From positions 22,502 through 86,501 of the forward strand of contig UQMW01000005.1 in assembly GCA_900542275.1 (NCBI GenBank): 64,000 bases of DNA, given 5' to 3'. Positions within the stretch are counted from its first letter, which is position 1; each line of letters starts with the position of its first letter. Below the pieces are notes generated by a model. The model was not told the DNA's origin. It searched no databases and saw nothing but the letters and a program-made list of their open reading frames with translations. The translations under genes and the position numbers were made by a program. Positions 42,669-50,426 of this stretch are shown here, piece by piece. The DNA is from an uncultured Collinsella sp. Its GTDB lineage: Bacteria > Actinomycetota > Coriobacteriia > Coriobacteriales > Coriobacteriaceae.

Positions 42669-43883
42669 CTAGCAAGTCGGGTACTCGCCCTCCCAGACGA
42701 TGCGACGGTACTGATCCGGATCGGTGTCGCCCTCGGTGGAGAAGCAGAGCACGGAGCTCGTCTTGTCCAGGCCGATGAGCTCCTTGAGCTCGGCGTACTC
42801 GGGATCGAGCATGAGGGTCTCGACCAGGCCGGTGGTCACAGCGCCGGACTCGCCGGAGATGACGCGCGGGTCGCCCTTCTCAGGAGCGCCCAGGGTGCGC
42901 ATGCCGCGAGCGGTAACCCAGTCGGGGCAGGACACGAAGGCGGTGGTGTGGTTGCGCAGGATATCCCAACCCAGGATGTTGGGCTCGCCGCAGCACAGGC
43001 CGGCCATGATGGAGGGCATGTCGCCGTCCACGATGCGCGGATCGCCGTCGCCGGCGGCAGCGCCCTTGTACAGGCAGGCGGCAGGCGCGCACTCGACCAC
43101 GACGAAGGTGGGCGGGTTATCGGGATACAGGTTGGTGAAGTAGCCCACCACGGCGCCGGCGAGCGAGCCCACGCCAGCCTGGACAAAGACGTGCGTCGGG
43201 CGGTTGATGGCCATCTCGCGCAGCTGCTCGGCAGCCTCGGAAGCCATGGTGCCGTAGCCCTCCATGATCCAGGACGGGATCTTCTCGTAGCCCTCCCAGG
43301 CGGTATCCTGAACGATGACGCCGCGCTCGCAGGCGTCGGCCTCGGCGGCGGCCATGCGCACGCACTCGTCGTAGTTGACCTCTTCGATGGTCACCGTGGC
43401 GCCCTCGGCGGCGATGTTATCGAAGCGGGGCTTGGTGGAACCCTTGGGCATGTGCACGACAGCCTTCTGGCCCAGCTTGTTGGCAGCCCATGCCACGCCA
43501 CGGCCATGGTTGCCATCGGTAGCGGTAAAGAAGGTGGCCTGGCCAAAGTCCTTGGCAAGCTGATCGGAGGTCAGGTAATCGAAGGTGCACTCGGCAACGT
43601 CCTTGCCGGTCTCGTCGGCAATGTAGTTGGCCATGGCAAACGAGCCGCCCAGGACCTTAAAGGCGTTGAGGCCAAAGCGATAGCTCTCGTCCTTAACGCA
43701 CAGGTTGGACAGGCCCAGGCGCGCGGCCTGGCCGTCCAGGCGGGCAAGCGGAGTAACGGTGTACTGGGGGAACGACTGGTGGAAGGCGCGGGCCTTCTTC
43801 ACGTGGTCGAGGCTCATGATTCCCAAGTGCTTGTCATCGCTCTTGGGCATCGTGTTGCCCGCCCACTGGATCTTATCGGCCAT
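42669..43883 (-). CDS. dpaL: Diaminopropionate ammonia-lyase
   Basis: DpaL (YgeX) converts 2,3-diaminopropionate to pyruvate and two ammonia using PLP. The 404-aa fold-type II enzyme has the PLP Lys in GLNAFKVLGGS near residue 76, TDGNHGRGVAWAA, the glycine loop AGVGSLAGAVVGYF, and ISGESGAVTTGLV near the C-terminus. It heads the dpaL-ygeY-ygeW transcript and would supply the energy-yielding last step of purine catabolism. A pair of operator-like dyads lies upstream. Confidence 0.93.
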   Translation of the reverse strand: MADKIQWAGNTMPKSDDKHLGIMSLDHVKKARAFHQSFPQYTVTPLARLDGQAARLGLSNLCVKDESYRFGLNAFKVLGGSFAMANYIADETGKDVAECTFDYLTSDQLAKDFGQATFFTATDGNHGRGVAWAANKLGQKAVVHMPKGSTKPRFDNIAAEGATVTIEEVNYDECVRMAAAEADACERGVIVQDTAWEGYEKIPSWIMEGYGTMASEAAEQLREMAINRPTHVFVQAGVGSLAGAVVGYFTNLYPDNPPTFVVVECAPAACLYKGAAAGDGDPRIVDGDMPSIMAGLCCGEPNILGWDILRNHTTAFVSCPDWVTARGMRTLGAPEKGDPRVISGESGAVTTGLVETLMLDPEYAELKELIGLDKTSSVLCFSTEGDTDPDQYRRIVWEGEYPTC

Positions 43884-43975
43884 ACGGTGAACTCCTTAAG
43901 TTCTCTCTTGCCGGCCCCCGCATACGCGTTTCAGCCCGATCCCATTCACACGGCTGAACTTTTATGTGGATGCCA

Positions 43976-44041
43976 AACAAAAAGTTTGTTAGCATTGTTC
44001 TATCACACTTTTTGATTGGAAAACCTAACAAATTGTTTGTT
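43976..44041. promoter_or_regulatory. Two identical-arm operator dyads upstream of dpaL
   Basis: AACAAA-AAG-TTTGTT (43976-43990) and AACAAA-TTG-TTTGTT (44027-44041) are perfect 6-3-6 dyads with centres 51 bases apart, about five helical turns. They lie in the AT-rich divergent region between dpaL and the YheO-type regulator, which is the natural candidate to bind them. Confidence 0.6.
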
Positions 44042-44160
44042 GCCGTAATCGGTACCTTTTCGCCGCCGAACGGTCACATAACACAGCGACGATTTCGTTA
44101 TTTGCGAACAAGTGGGGTTTATGGCACAGTGAGCCCAAACTAATTTTTAGGAAGGCACCC

Positions 44161-44814
44161 ATGACCCCCGCACAGATTGAGTTCTACAAGCGCCTTGCAC
44201 ACGGCCTGGCGCTCCAATTTGGCCCCAACTGCGAAGTCGTCGTCCACGATCTGGAGACCGAGGACGTGGACCACTCCATCGTGGTGATCGAAAACGGCCA
44301 CGTCAGCGGGCGCAAACTGGGTGACGGCCCCAGCCATATTGTGTTTGAGTCCATGCACGAGGGCACCACCGACGTGCACGACCGCGAGCCGTACCTCACC
44401 AAAACCACCGACGGCAAGCTGCTCAAGTCCTCGACCATCTTTATCCGCAACGACGAGGGCAAGCCCGTCGGCATTTTGGGCATCAACTTTGACATTACGC
44501 TTATGAAGGCTTTTGAGCGTTCGCTCGACGCCTTTACCGGCACCGGCGGCACGGGCTATACCGAGCCCGAGCCCATTACCAAGAACATCGGCGACCTGCT
44601 CGAGGACCTGCTGCACGAGTGCGAGCAGTTTGTGGGCAAGCCCGCGGCGCTCATGACCAAAGACGAGCGCATTCGTGCCATTGGCTACCTCGACCGTCGC
44701 GGCGCCTTCCTCATTTCCAAGTCGAGCGAACGCGCCTGCGAGTTCTTTGGCATCTCCAAGTACAGCTTCTATAGCTACCTCAATGAGGCCAAGGCGGCAG
44801 CAGGCGACAAGTAG
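44161..44814 (+). CDS. YheO-type PAS/HTH transcriptional regulator
   Basis: The 217-aa protein has an N-terminal YheO-like PAS domain (residues 1-120, with CEVVVHDLETEDVDHSIVVIENGHVSGR and PVGILGINFDIT). Its C-terminal helix-turn-helix (residues 165-215, RIRAIGYLDRRGAFLISKSSERACEFFGISKYSFYSYL in pieces) resembles DauR. Such regulators control amino acid or nucleobase catabolism. It is divergent from dpaL and probably binds the paired dyads at 43976-44041. AGGAAGG precedes the ATG. A second family member lies at 60153. Confidence 0.87.
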   Translation: MTPAQIEFYKRLAHGLALQFGPNCEVVVHDLETEDVDHSIVVIENGHVSGRKLGDGPSHIVFESMHEGTTDVHDREPYLTKTTDGKLLKSSTIFIRNDEGKPVGILGINFDITLMKAFERSLDAFTGTGGTGYTEPEPITKNIGDLLEDLLHECEQFVGKPAALMTKDERIRAIGYLDRRGAFLISKSSERACEFFGISKYSFYSYLNEAKAAAGDK

Positions 44815-44937
44815 GCACTCGCCTGGATTGCCCCTCCCCTTTTGGGCGCGAGTTCTGGAAAGCATGAATCCAAGACCGAGCCGCTTGGAAAGTTCCATAT
44901 AATCGATGTCATTAGTATTTCGGAAGGATGGAACAGA

Positions 44938-45912
44938 ATGGCGTTGAGCAAGGCATCATGCACCGGTCGCGGATTGATTCCGGCAATTGGTGGACATGTG
45001 CACCGCATGTTCGATGAGGGTGAAGACGACCTGTTTTCGCTGAGCCTTGACGACGTGATGAATGATCGCCCGTGGACCGCCGACGAACTCATGGGCGGCG
45101 GGGCTCGTCCGTCAAGCCTCAATCCCGCACTTGCGCCTAAGCCCGCATCTGCGCCGACTCCTGCGCAGTCGCCTGTTTCGACGCCCGCACTCACTTCGGC
45201 GACCACGCCCGCTCCCCGCCCCGCAAGCGACCCGTCCGAAACGGCGGCATTTCTCGCTGCAGCGACGCAGGGCAAATCGGCCGACAGCACCGTTATGTAC
45301 AGCGCCCAGCAGTTGCCTGTTCCTGCGGCACGCAAGCCTCCGGTCACAAGGCTCGATGAGCCCGTTGCCCATCAGGTTGCCTACGATTCCTGGGCTGCAA
45401 CCGATCTGGATGAGACCTCTACCGGCATGCCGGCGCTCGACGTTCCAGTTAACCCGCTTTTTGCCGCCAACACGAGTGCCGCGGACTATGAGGGCGGTAC
45501 GGCATTTTCCGATTATTCCGATGGCTATGCTGGCAACGGTCGCATCGAGACCGAGGATTATGGCACCGCATCGAGCGATTATCTCAACGATCCGTACGCT
45601 GCCACGCCTGCACCGGAATATGACCCGGAGGCCGCGTCCGCGCCGGTGTATACCAAAAGCACAGGCGAAGAACGCTTCGCCGATTATTACGCCGAGGAAA
45701 AGGCGCTGCATTTCTCGGAATTTCCGCAGGCAGTCAAGGTTGCCTTTATCGCCATTGTCATTGCCCTGCTCGGTGTCATTGCGTTTGAGGGATTCCGGCT
45801 GTTCTCCGGCCCCACCCAAGCGGAGTCGGAGACCCAGCAAAAAGAGGACGATAACGAGTATCTGGACATCAACACCCTCAAGGGCGACCCCAACGACGGG
45901 GACGACGAGTAG
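44938..45912 (+). CDS. Single-span membrane protein with low-complexity cytoplasmic domain, unknown
   Basis: I do not recognise this 324-aa protein. After an N-terminal segment with DEGEDDLFSLSLDDVM comes a long Ala/Pro/Thr-rich region (residues 55-100), then a Tyr/Asp/Ala-rich disordered stretch. Near residue 270 comes one membrane span (VAFIAIVIALLGVIAFEGFRLF), then a short acidic tail ending in DPNDGDDE. Charges suggest the long N-terminal part is cytoplasmic. The start is placed at 44938 after GGATGGA; longer frames lack an SD. Neighbours give no functional hint. Confidence 0.7.
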   Translation: MALSKASCTGRGLIPAIGGHVHRMFDEGEDDLFSLSLDDVMNDRPWTADELMGGGARPSSLNPALAPKPASAPTPAQSPVSTPALTSATTPAPRPASDPSETAAFLAAATQGKSADSTVMYSAQQLPVPAARKPPVTRLDEPVAHQVAYDSWAATDLDETSTGMPALDVPVNPLFAANTSAADYEGGTAFSDYSDGYAGNGRIETEDYGTASSDYLNDPYAATPAPEYDPEAASAPVYTKSTGEERFADYYAEEKALHFSEFPQAVKVAFIAIVIALLGVIAFEGFRLFSGPTQAESETQQKEDDNEYLDINTLKGDPNDGDDE

Positions 45913-45949
45913 CGAGGGCTAAGGGAGGGTCGGAAGAGTCGGCGGCACG

Positions 45950-47272
45950 TTACGGCTCCAAAAGCCCTGCCATAAAGATGGGCAGATACAGCACGTCACC
46001 ATCGCGGTGAAGATTACATTCCGCAAGTACCAGGGCGCGATCGATTCCGTAGCCCTTCGTTGCCAGTGCGTTATCGAGCGCCGCGTGGGACTTAAAACTC
46101 TTGCCCGATTTGACCTCGATGGCGAGCACTTCCCCATCGAACGTCTCTTCCACAAAATCGAGCTCACCGACCTTTTTGGACGTAAAGTAGCGCAATCTAA
46201 ATCCGTGGGCTTTGAGCTCTTGGGCAACGAAGCCCTCGAATGCCGCCCCCATATTCATGCCAAAGGGGCCTTCTGCCTCCCCATCAAAAACGCCTTGGGC
46301 GACCCTTTTGGAATACGACGACATAAGCATTCCGGTGTCCAAGTAAAACAGCTTAAACAGATTTCGTTGCTCCCCCAATAAAAGGGGTGCCACGGGCGCC
46401 GTTACGTTATACACAGGAAGCGCGACACCCGCCTCCGATAGCCAGAGGAAATGATCTGTCACCTGCGAAAAACGTTTGACACCGTTAATCGATGACAGTT
46501 TGAATCGCTTGTTTTTGGAACCGGCCTCGCTGGGAATCAGATCATAGATATCGCGAATAACCAAGCGCAGCTCGGGCGGAGCGTACTTTGCGATGTCATC
46601 GCGATACAGGGCGTGAAGATCGCGGTGGATGTTTCGAACCTCGTCGACATTGCGCGTCGCCAAGAAGGAATTGACCGCGTCGGGCATGCCTCCCACCACC
46701 ACATACTGATGGAACAGATCGAGCAAGCGGTCATACAGATAGCCGGGAAGCTCCCCCTCATTCTTTAGACAGCCCCTGAGCATGTCAAACACGCTGGCAC
46801 CAACGCCATTTGCCCAGCAAAACTCCTCAAAGTCGAGCGGGTACATCTGGACCTGCTCGACATACCCCACCGGCAGGGAATCGATGCCCTCGAGCTCAAC
46901 GCCAAGGAGCGATCCGGTAAGGATGTATCGAAAGTCGCCGCGCTGGACCAGATATTTGATAAACGTCACCACGTTGGGGCATCGCTGCACCTCGTCGATA
47001 ACCACAACGGTCTTGTTCGCAACCATCGGCTGCGTTGCAGCAATAGACATACGCATAAGCAGATCATCCGCACTTTTCGCCGCCAAAAACGAATCGCGCA
47101 CGGACGCGTCGGCGATAAGGTCGAACGTCACGACATTTTCGAACGATTCATTTGCAAAGACGTTGACCAAATATGACTTTCCTACCTGTCGGGCGCCCTT
47201 GACCAAAAGAGCCTTGTTAGGCGACGAGGCAAGCCAAGATTCAAACTGTGCTTTCGCTTTTCTCTGTAGCAT
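45950..47272 (-). CDS. AAA-type ATPase with DUF4143 domain
   Basis: The 440-aa protein has Walker A VKGARQVGKSYLV near residue 26 and Walker B VVVIDEVQRCP near 88. The C-terminal DUF4143 nuclease-like domain includes FEGFVAQELKAHG and GELDFVEETFDGEVLAIEVKSGKS, a PD-(D/E)xK-like arrangement of Asp, Glu and Lys. Such proteins are common accessory genes in gut bacteria, of unknown role. AAGGGG precedes the ATG at 47272. Its upstream region carries 33-bp-period repeats. Downstream it converges on the 324-aa membrane protein gene. Confidence 0.85.
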   Translation of the reverse strand: MLQRKAKAQFESWLASSPNKALLVKGARQVGKSYLVNVFANESFENVVTFDLIADASVRDSFLAAKSADDLLMRMSIAATQPMVANKTVVVIDEVQRCPNVVTFIKYLVQRGDFRYILTGSLLGVELEGIDSLPVGYVEQVQMYPLDFEEFCWANGVGASVFDMLRGCLKNEGELPGYLYDRLLDLFHQYVVVGGMPDAVNSFLATRNVDEVRNIHRDLHALYRDDIAKYAPPELRLVIRDIYDLIPSEAGSKNKRFKLSSINGVKRFSQVTDHFLWLSEAGVALPVYNVTAPVAPLLLGEQRNLFKLFYLDTGMLMSSYSKRVAQGVFDGEAEGPFGMNMGAAFEGFVAQELKAHGFRLRYFTSKKVGELDFVEETFDGEVLAIEVKSGKSFKSHAALDNALATKGYGIDRALVLAECNLHRDGDVLYLPIFMAGLLEP

Positions 47273-47307
47273 AAGCGCACCCCTTATTACGTGCTGTTTT
47301 AGCACTA

Positions 47308-47439
47308 GGATACACTTTTCCGTGGTTGCTAGATGCTCATTTCGACACTTTTTCGAGATTTTGAAGTGTGTATTACGACACTTTTCCGTACTTTTACACG
47401 GGATATTTCGACACTTTTTCGGATTTAAGCCTAACAGCA
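47308..47439. repeat. Four 33-bp tandem units with CGACACTTTTYCG core
   Basis: The core CACTTTT occurs at 47313, 47346, 47379 and 47412, exactly 33 bases apart each time. Units 2 and 4 share TTCGACACTTTTTCG; unit 3 has TACGACACTTTTCCG and unit 1 is degenerate. The rest of each unit varies. They lie directly upstream of the DUF4143 ATPase gene. Confidence 0.75.
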
Positions 47440-47446
47440 GCCGGCG

Positions 47447-47492
47447 AAATCAAGCGCCGTCTGCACATCATTTCGCAGGCGGCGCTTGATTT
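47447..47492. repeat. 18-bp hairpin in divergent region before 140-aa gene
   Basis: AAATCAAGCGCCGTCTGC and GCAGGCGGCGCTTGATTT pair over 18 bases (one G-T wobble) around a 10-base loop. There is no clear T run. It may be a transcript end or an attenuator upstream of the gene at 47641. Confidence 0.6.
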
Positions 47493-47640
47493 GTGTCCGC
47501 GCGCGCTGATAGACTCCATCGTGCCAGCAAGGAGCGGGCGCGTTTTATCCAGAGTCGGGGTAGAGAGTTGGCTCCACGATCCCGACGCCAACCGGCCAAG
47601 AGGCACGGTGGCCCTGCCAACATCGATGAAAGGAGTCCGT

Positions 47641-48063
47641 ATGGACAATTTCTCCGTGCGCAGTGAGCGCAACTTCCACAACCTGGTAGCCAAGCCAAAA
47701 CGAATGCATCTTCTGGACAAGCCGAACGGCTATGCCTCGGCCATGGTCAAGAGCAGCCTCTCCCACCAGATGCGCTTTACCGTGCAGGTGCTCGAGGAAG
47801 AGCTCTGCGTTGCCGGCGACCCGCACGTGCTACAGATCAAGCTGCTCGGAGACGACTCGCGCGAGTCGTCCAGCTGGAAGCTCTTTGCCGACGGCTCGTG
47901 CGTCGCAAGCGGCTCGGGTGACTTTGCCCGTGAGTGCTTCTGCGAGGGCGCCGAGGTGTTTTTGGACTTGTGTCGTGATGCCGTCGAGGCTGCCAAGCTG
48001 CACCAGTGGAGCCAGAGGGAGTATGAGCTGCTGAGTGCCGCGCGCGGGATTGCGGGGGTGTAA
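47641..48063 (+). CDS. Uncharacterised 140-aa protein
   Basis: No family is recognised. The sequence is soluble, with alternating beta-type segments in the middle (RFTVQVLEEELCVAGDPHVLQIKLL, WKLFADGSCVASGSGDF) and a helical C-terminus (FLDLCRDAVEAAKLHQWSQREYELLSA), suggesting a small alpha/beta domain. The start at 47641 is well supported by AAGGAG 5 bases upstream; the frame is open further upstream but without an SD. It stands alone between the DUF4143 gene and a gene-free stretch. Confidence 0.65.
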   Translation: MDNFSVRSERNFHNLVAKPKRMHLLDKPNGYASAMVKSSLSHQMRFTVQVLEEELCVAGDPHVLQIKLLGDDSRESSSWKLFADGSCVASGSGDFARECFCEGAEVFLDLCRDAVEAAKLHQWSQREYELLSAARGIAGV

Positions 48064-48635
48064 ACAGGCGGAGCGCTCCTGAAGCCTTATTCCACACGAT
48101 CGGGTGTACTCATCTGCAACTCGACTTGCTACCAGATGGTGCAATCACGTTCCACGTCGGTTAAGCCAGACCCCGGCCGGTCGTTGGCAAGTGAAACAAC
48201 ATCTCCCACCCATAGGCCTCTAAGACCGACCGTCCACTATAATCCAAGCGGTTAGCGTCTCCCAAAATCGCCATGGACACGTCTTCCAAGATGCCCTCTC
48301 AACTGTGCAGAAATAACAGCCGCCCATACGGTCGATGTGCTCCTTGCACGTCTCGCTGACCACGCAACGATGGAAAACAGGTTCCTGGACGGATGACCCC
48401 TGAGGGGATGCATGAAATCGGCATCGAGGCCATCGTCTGTCGAACAATACCTGCCCATACCTTTAAAACATGAGAACAAGACGCCGGCGTCGGTATCGTT
48501 TTCAATTCAGTTTAAAACTGAGGAGATTCAGGAGCCAGCCGAATAAACTAAGACTCACTTAGTAATTGCTAAATTTCTGACTGGGTATATAATATCTGAC
48601 AGTAATAAGGATTCTTTACTATATGTGAGGCAGAA
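48064..48635. other. Gene-free stretch of about 570 bases
   Basis: Only short, unsupported reading frames are present. The sequence grows more AT-rich towards the right end, where the promoter of the next cassette lies. It may be decayed accessory DNA. Confidence 0.5.
48566..48593 (+). promoter_or_regulatory. Promoter of HTH/membrane cassette
   Basis: TTGCTA and a perfect TATAAT are separated by 16 bases, 43 bases upstream of the first gene of the cassette. Confidence 0.5.
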
Positions 48636-49080
48636 ATGACTTCAACGGATGATGAACTAGTCAGCAGGCTCCAAGCTCACCTGTCAACCATTCGCAAGGC
48701 GGCGGGCTGGAGTTGCGAACGAACTAGGCATAACAAAGCAAACCGTCAGCAGCCTTGAGACGGGTAAAACGCAGATGACGAAGATGCACTATCTCGCCAT
48801 CAGGGCGGTATTCAACAACGAAATCGCCGTCAGCGGAAACGAGGATCTGGCAAAAATAATTCAGCTATTCGTTGACCAACCAGTAGCACCCAAACTAGAG
48901 AAGATGCAAAATGCCCTTAAAGAAGGGGATGAGAAGGGGACACAACAAGAGGCAGCTACTAAGCAGAGCGCCATAGTTGGAGCAACCGCTCTCACCGCCG
49001 CCCTAATCCCCGCTTCATCGGCATTGATTCCGGCATTGGGCTCTCTTGCATATCAACTTGCAAAATCAATCAAGAAATGA
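48636..49080 (+). pseudogene. XRE-type HTH protein with C-terminal membrane segment, frameshifted
   Basis: The ATG at 48636 (GAGG upstream) starts LVSRLQAHLSTIRKAAGWS, the first helix of an XRE domain, but this frame stops at 48756. From about 48710 the next frame continues the domain as VANELGITKQTVSSLETGKTQM, running to 49080. Between helix 1 and helix 2 some residues are missing, so a small deletion of 8 or 11 bases probably broke the gene. The C-terminal part has a helical linker and a hydrophobic end (IVGATALTAALIPASSALIPAL), an unusual membrane-anchored HTH. A sequencing error cannot be excluded. Confidence 0.75.
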
Positions 49081-49092
49081 GGTGTACAGAAA

Positions 49093-49620
49093 TTGGAGTC
49101 GGAAAACACTGATCTGCCCGCAAAGAACAAAGGCCTCGTGTGGCTCGAGCAGCACAAAGTCCAGATTGGCATCGGTGTATTTGTGGCAATCAGTTCAATC
49201 GTTAGCATTACGATTGCCGCGAAAACGGGCCATACGCCTAAATTCAAAACTATTTGCAACGGCGCAGACAAAGGTGTTGCCACGATTGCTAAGGCAGCAG
49301 AAAAGGCCTCCTTGCCAGTGGTCAACCTTACCGGAGTCAAGAAGACTGCAACGGGACTCGGACATGACTTGCTTCTTTCGAATCAGGCAGTTAACAAGCG
49401 TCTCGTCTCCAGCGGAATGATGACAAAAGAGCCCTGGGGTTACAAGCTCACAGAAGTCGGCAAACTCTTTGGGAAAGAAACAGTCAAAGTAACGCGCGCC
49501 GGTTATACCTTCTCAAATATCGAATGGGATGAAGCGGTTGTCCCGTTTGTTTTTACTTTCGACGAACTTGCGAGCATTAACGCCAAAAAAACTCACATTG
49601 CGCAAGTCATAGCCCAGTAG
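49093..49620 (+). CDS. Membrane-anchored winged-helix-like protein
   Basis: The 175-aa product has one membrane span at residues 26-43 (IGIGVFVAISSIVSITIAA). The C-terminal domain, residues 90-150, contains LLSNQAVNKRLVSSGMMTKEPWGYKLTEVGKLFGKETVKV in pieces. It resembles the winged-helix end of phage antirepressor-like proteins (pattern VNK.L...G, GY.LTE.GK); this match is by eye. The start is a TTG at 49093 with GAGGTG 8 bases upstream, just after the frameshifted HTH gene. Function unknown; probably works with its neighbours. Confidence 0.6.
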   Translation: MESENTDLPAKNKGLVWLEQHKVQIGIGVFVAISSIVSITIAAKTGHTPKFKTICNGADKGVATIAKAAEKASLPVVNLTGVKKTATGLGHDLLLSNQAVNKRLVSSGMMTKEPWGYKLTEVGKLFGKETVKVTRAGYTFSNIEWDEAVVPFVFTFDELASINAKKTHIAQVIAQ

Positions 49621-49671
49621 TCAAATCTGATACACCGTGCGCCCCGCGTACGCAAACGAAAAGGAGACACC

Positions 49672-49890
49672 ATGGTCATATACAGAACTCAAGAATGGAA
49701 CGGATACGGAAAGCAAAACTACTACTGGAATGAATACCGCCGTGAGGGCGACACGGTTGTCAAATACAAGTGTAATAGGCGCAAGTTCTTCGATGGGGAC
49801 GAAAGCAACTGGGAAGAAAGCGAGCATGAAGAAGATTCGTGGAGCATTGACGATCCCAATATGCCCGATTGGCTGAACGGCTACCTCTAA
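49672..49890 (+). CDS. Small acidic Trp/Tyr-rich protein, unknown
   Basis: The 72-residue protein has a Tyr/Trp-rich N-terminus (WNGYGKQNYYWNEYRREGD), a basic patch with a Cys (KYKCNRRKFF) and a strongly acidic C-terminus (EESEHEEDSW, DDPNMPDW). AAGGAG is 5 bases before the ATG. It is the third gene of the cassette starting at 48636. No family is recognised; size and charge would suit an inhibitor or binding partner of the basic membrane-anchored HTH proteins. Confidence 0.6.
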   Translation: MVIYRTQEWNGYGKQNYYWNEYRREGDTVVKYKCNRRKFFDGDESNWEESEHEEDSWSIDDPNMPDWLNGYL

Positions 49891-49914
49891 TAACTATTAA
49901 CTAGCAGCCCTTGA

Positions 49915-49946
49915 AAGCCCCACTTCCCACAGGGAACGTGGGGCTT
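49915..49946 (+). terminator. Hairpin ending the HTH/membrane cassette
   Basis: AAGCCCCAC-TTCCC and GGGAA-C-GTGGGGCTT form a stable stem around a 3-base loop, followed by TTGATATT. Likely a weak terminator. Confidence 0.55.
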
Positions 49947-50174
49947 GATATTGCCCTCCTGTCCGAAAGCACTTTCCATCTCAGCTTTCAATCTAGGCAA
50001 CCACAATGGTATGGGCCATGGCCGTCAGTTCACCAATCTCAATAAACCTGTCTTTTGTAATGCGATTGACCAATGCGCCGACTCTCTGGTCGGTCGCATC
50101 GACATCACAAGCGATGCGCAGCCCGGGAGAGCCGCCAAAAGCAGCTGCTTGCCTGATGCACAAAAGCGCAGAAA

Positions 50175-50320
50175 CCCGCATCCCGAATATGGTGGGATGC
50201 GGGCACGGACAATCGTGTGTCCCATTCCAGGCGCGGATTCTGGGATGCAATCTCCGCCGAGGGCTCCAAGGGGAAAGCGCATCCCATTCTGAGCGCCTAT
50301 TCCGGGACACAGTTTCCGCT
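50175..50320. repeat. Array of three hairpins with tandem-duplicated unit
   Basis: CCCGCATCCC/GGGATGCGGG forms a perfect 10-bp stem (50175-50203). It is followed by two related units, 50218-50257 and 50279-50320, that share TCCCATTC, GCGC, ATTC, GGGA and TCCGC at matching positions. Each unit can fold on itself. The gap 49947-50426 holds no gene. Confidence 0.6.
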
Positions 50321-50358
50321 CCAAACAAAAGGCCCCGGCTCGCGATGGAGCCGGGGCC
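50321..50358 (-). terminator. Intrinsic terminator after xdhD
   Basis: On the minus strand GGCCCCGGCTC pairs with GAGCCGGGGCC across a 6-base loop and is followed by TTTTGTTT. Confidence 0.9.
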
Positions 50359-50426
50359 AAAGGCACAGCATATGCAGTTGATGGTGAGCGCGAACAGCCC
50401 GTCAGAAATGCCATCCGCGCTCTACC

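Noticed and set aside
47308..47439. Possible CRISPR array because of regular spacing
   Set aside because: The conserved part is only about 13 bases within a 33-base period, there are four units at most and no cas genes are near.
48220..48505. Overlapping short minus-strand frames with several Cys
   Set aside because: No SD, no recognisable motif, and three frames overlap each other, as expected by chance.
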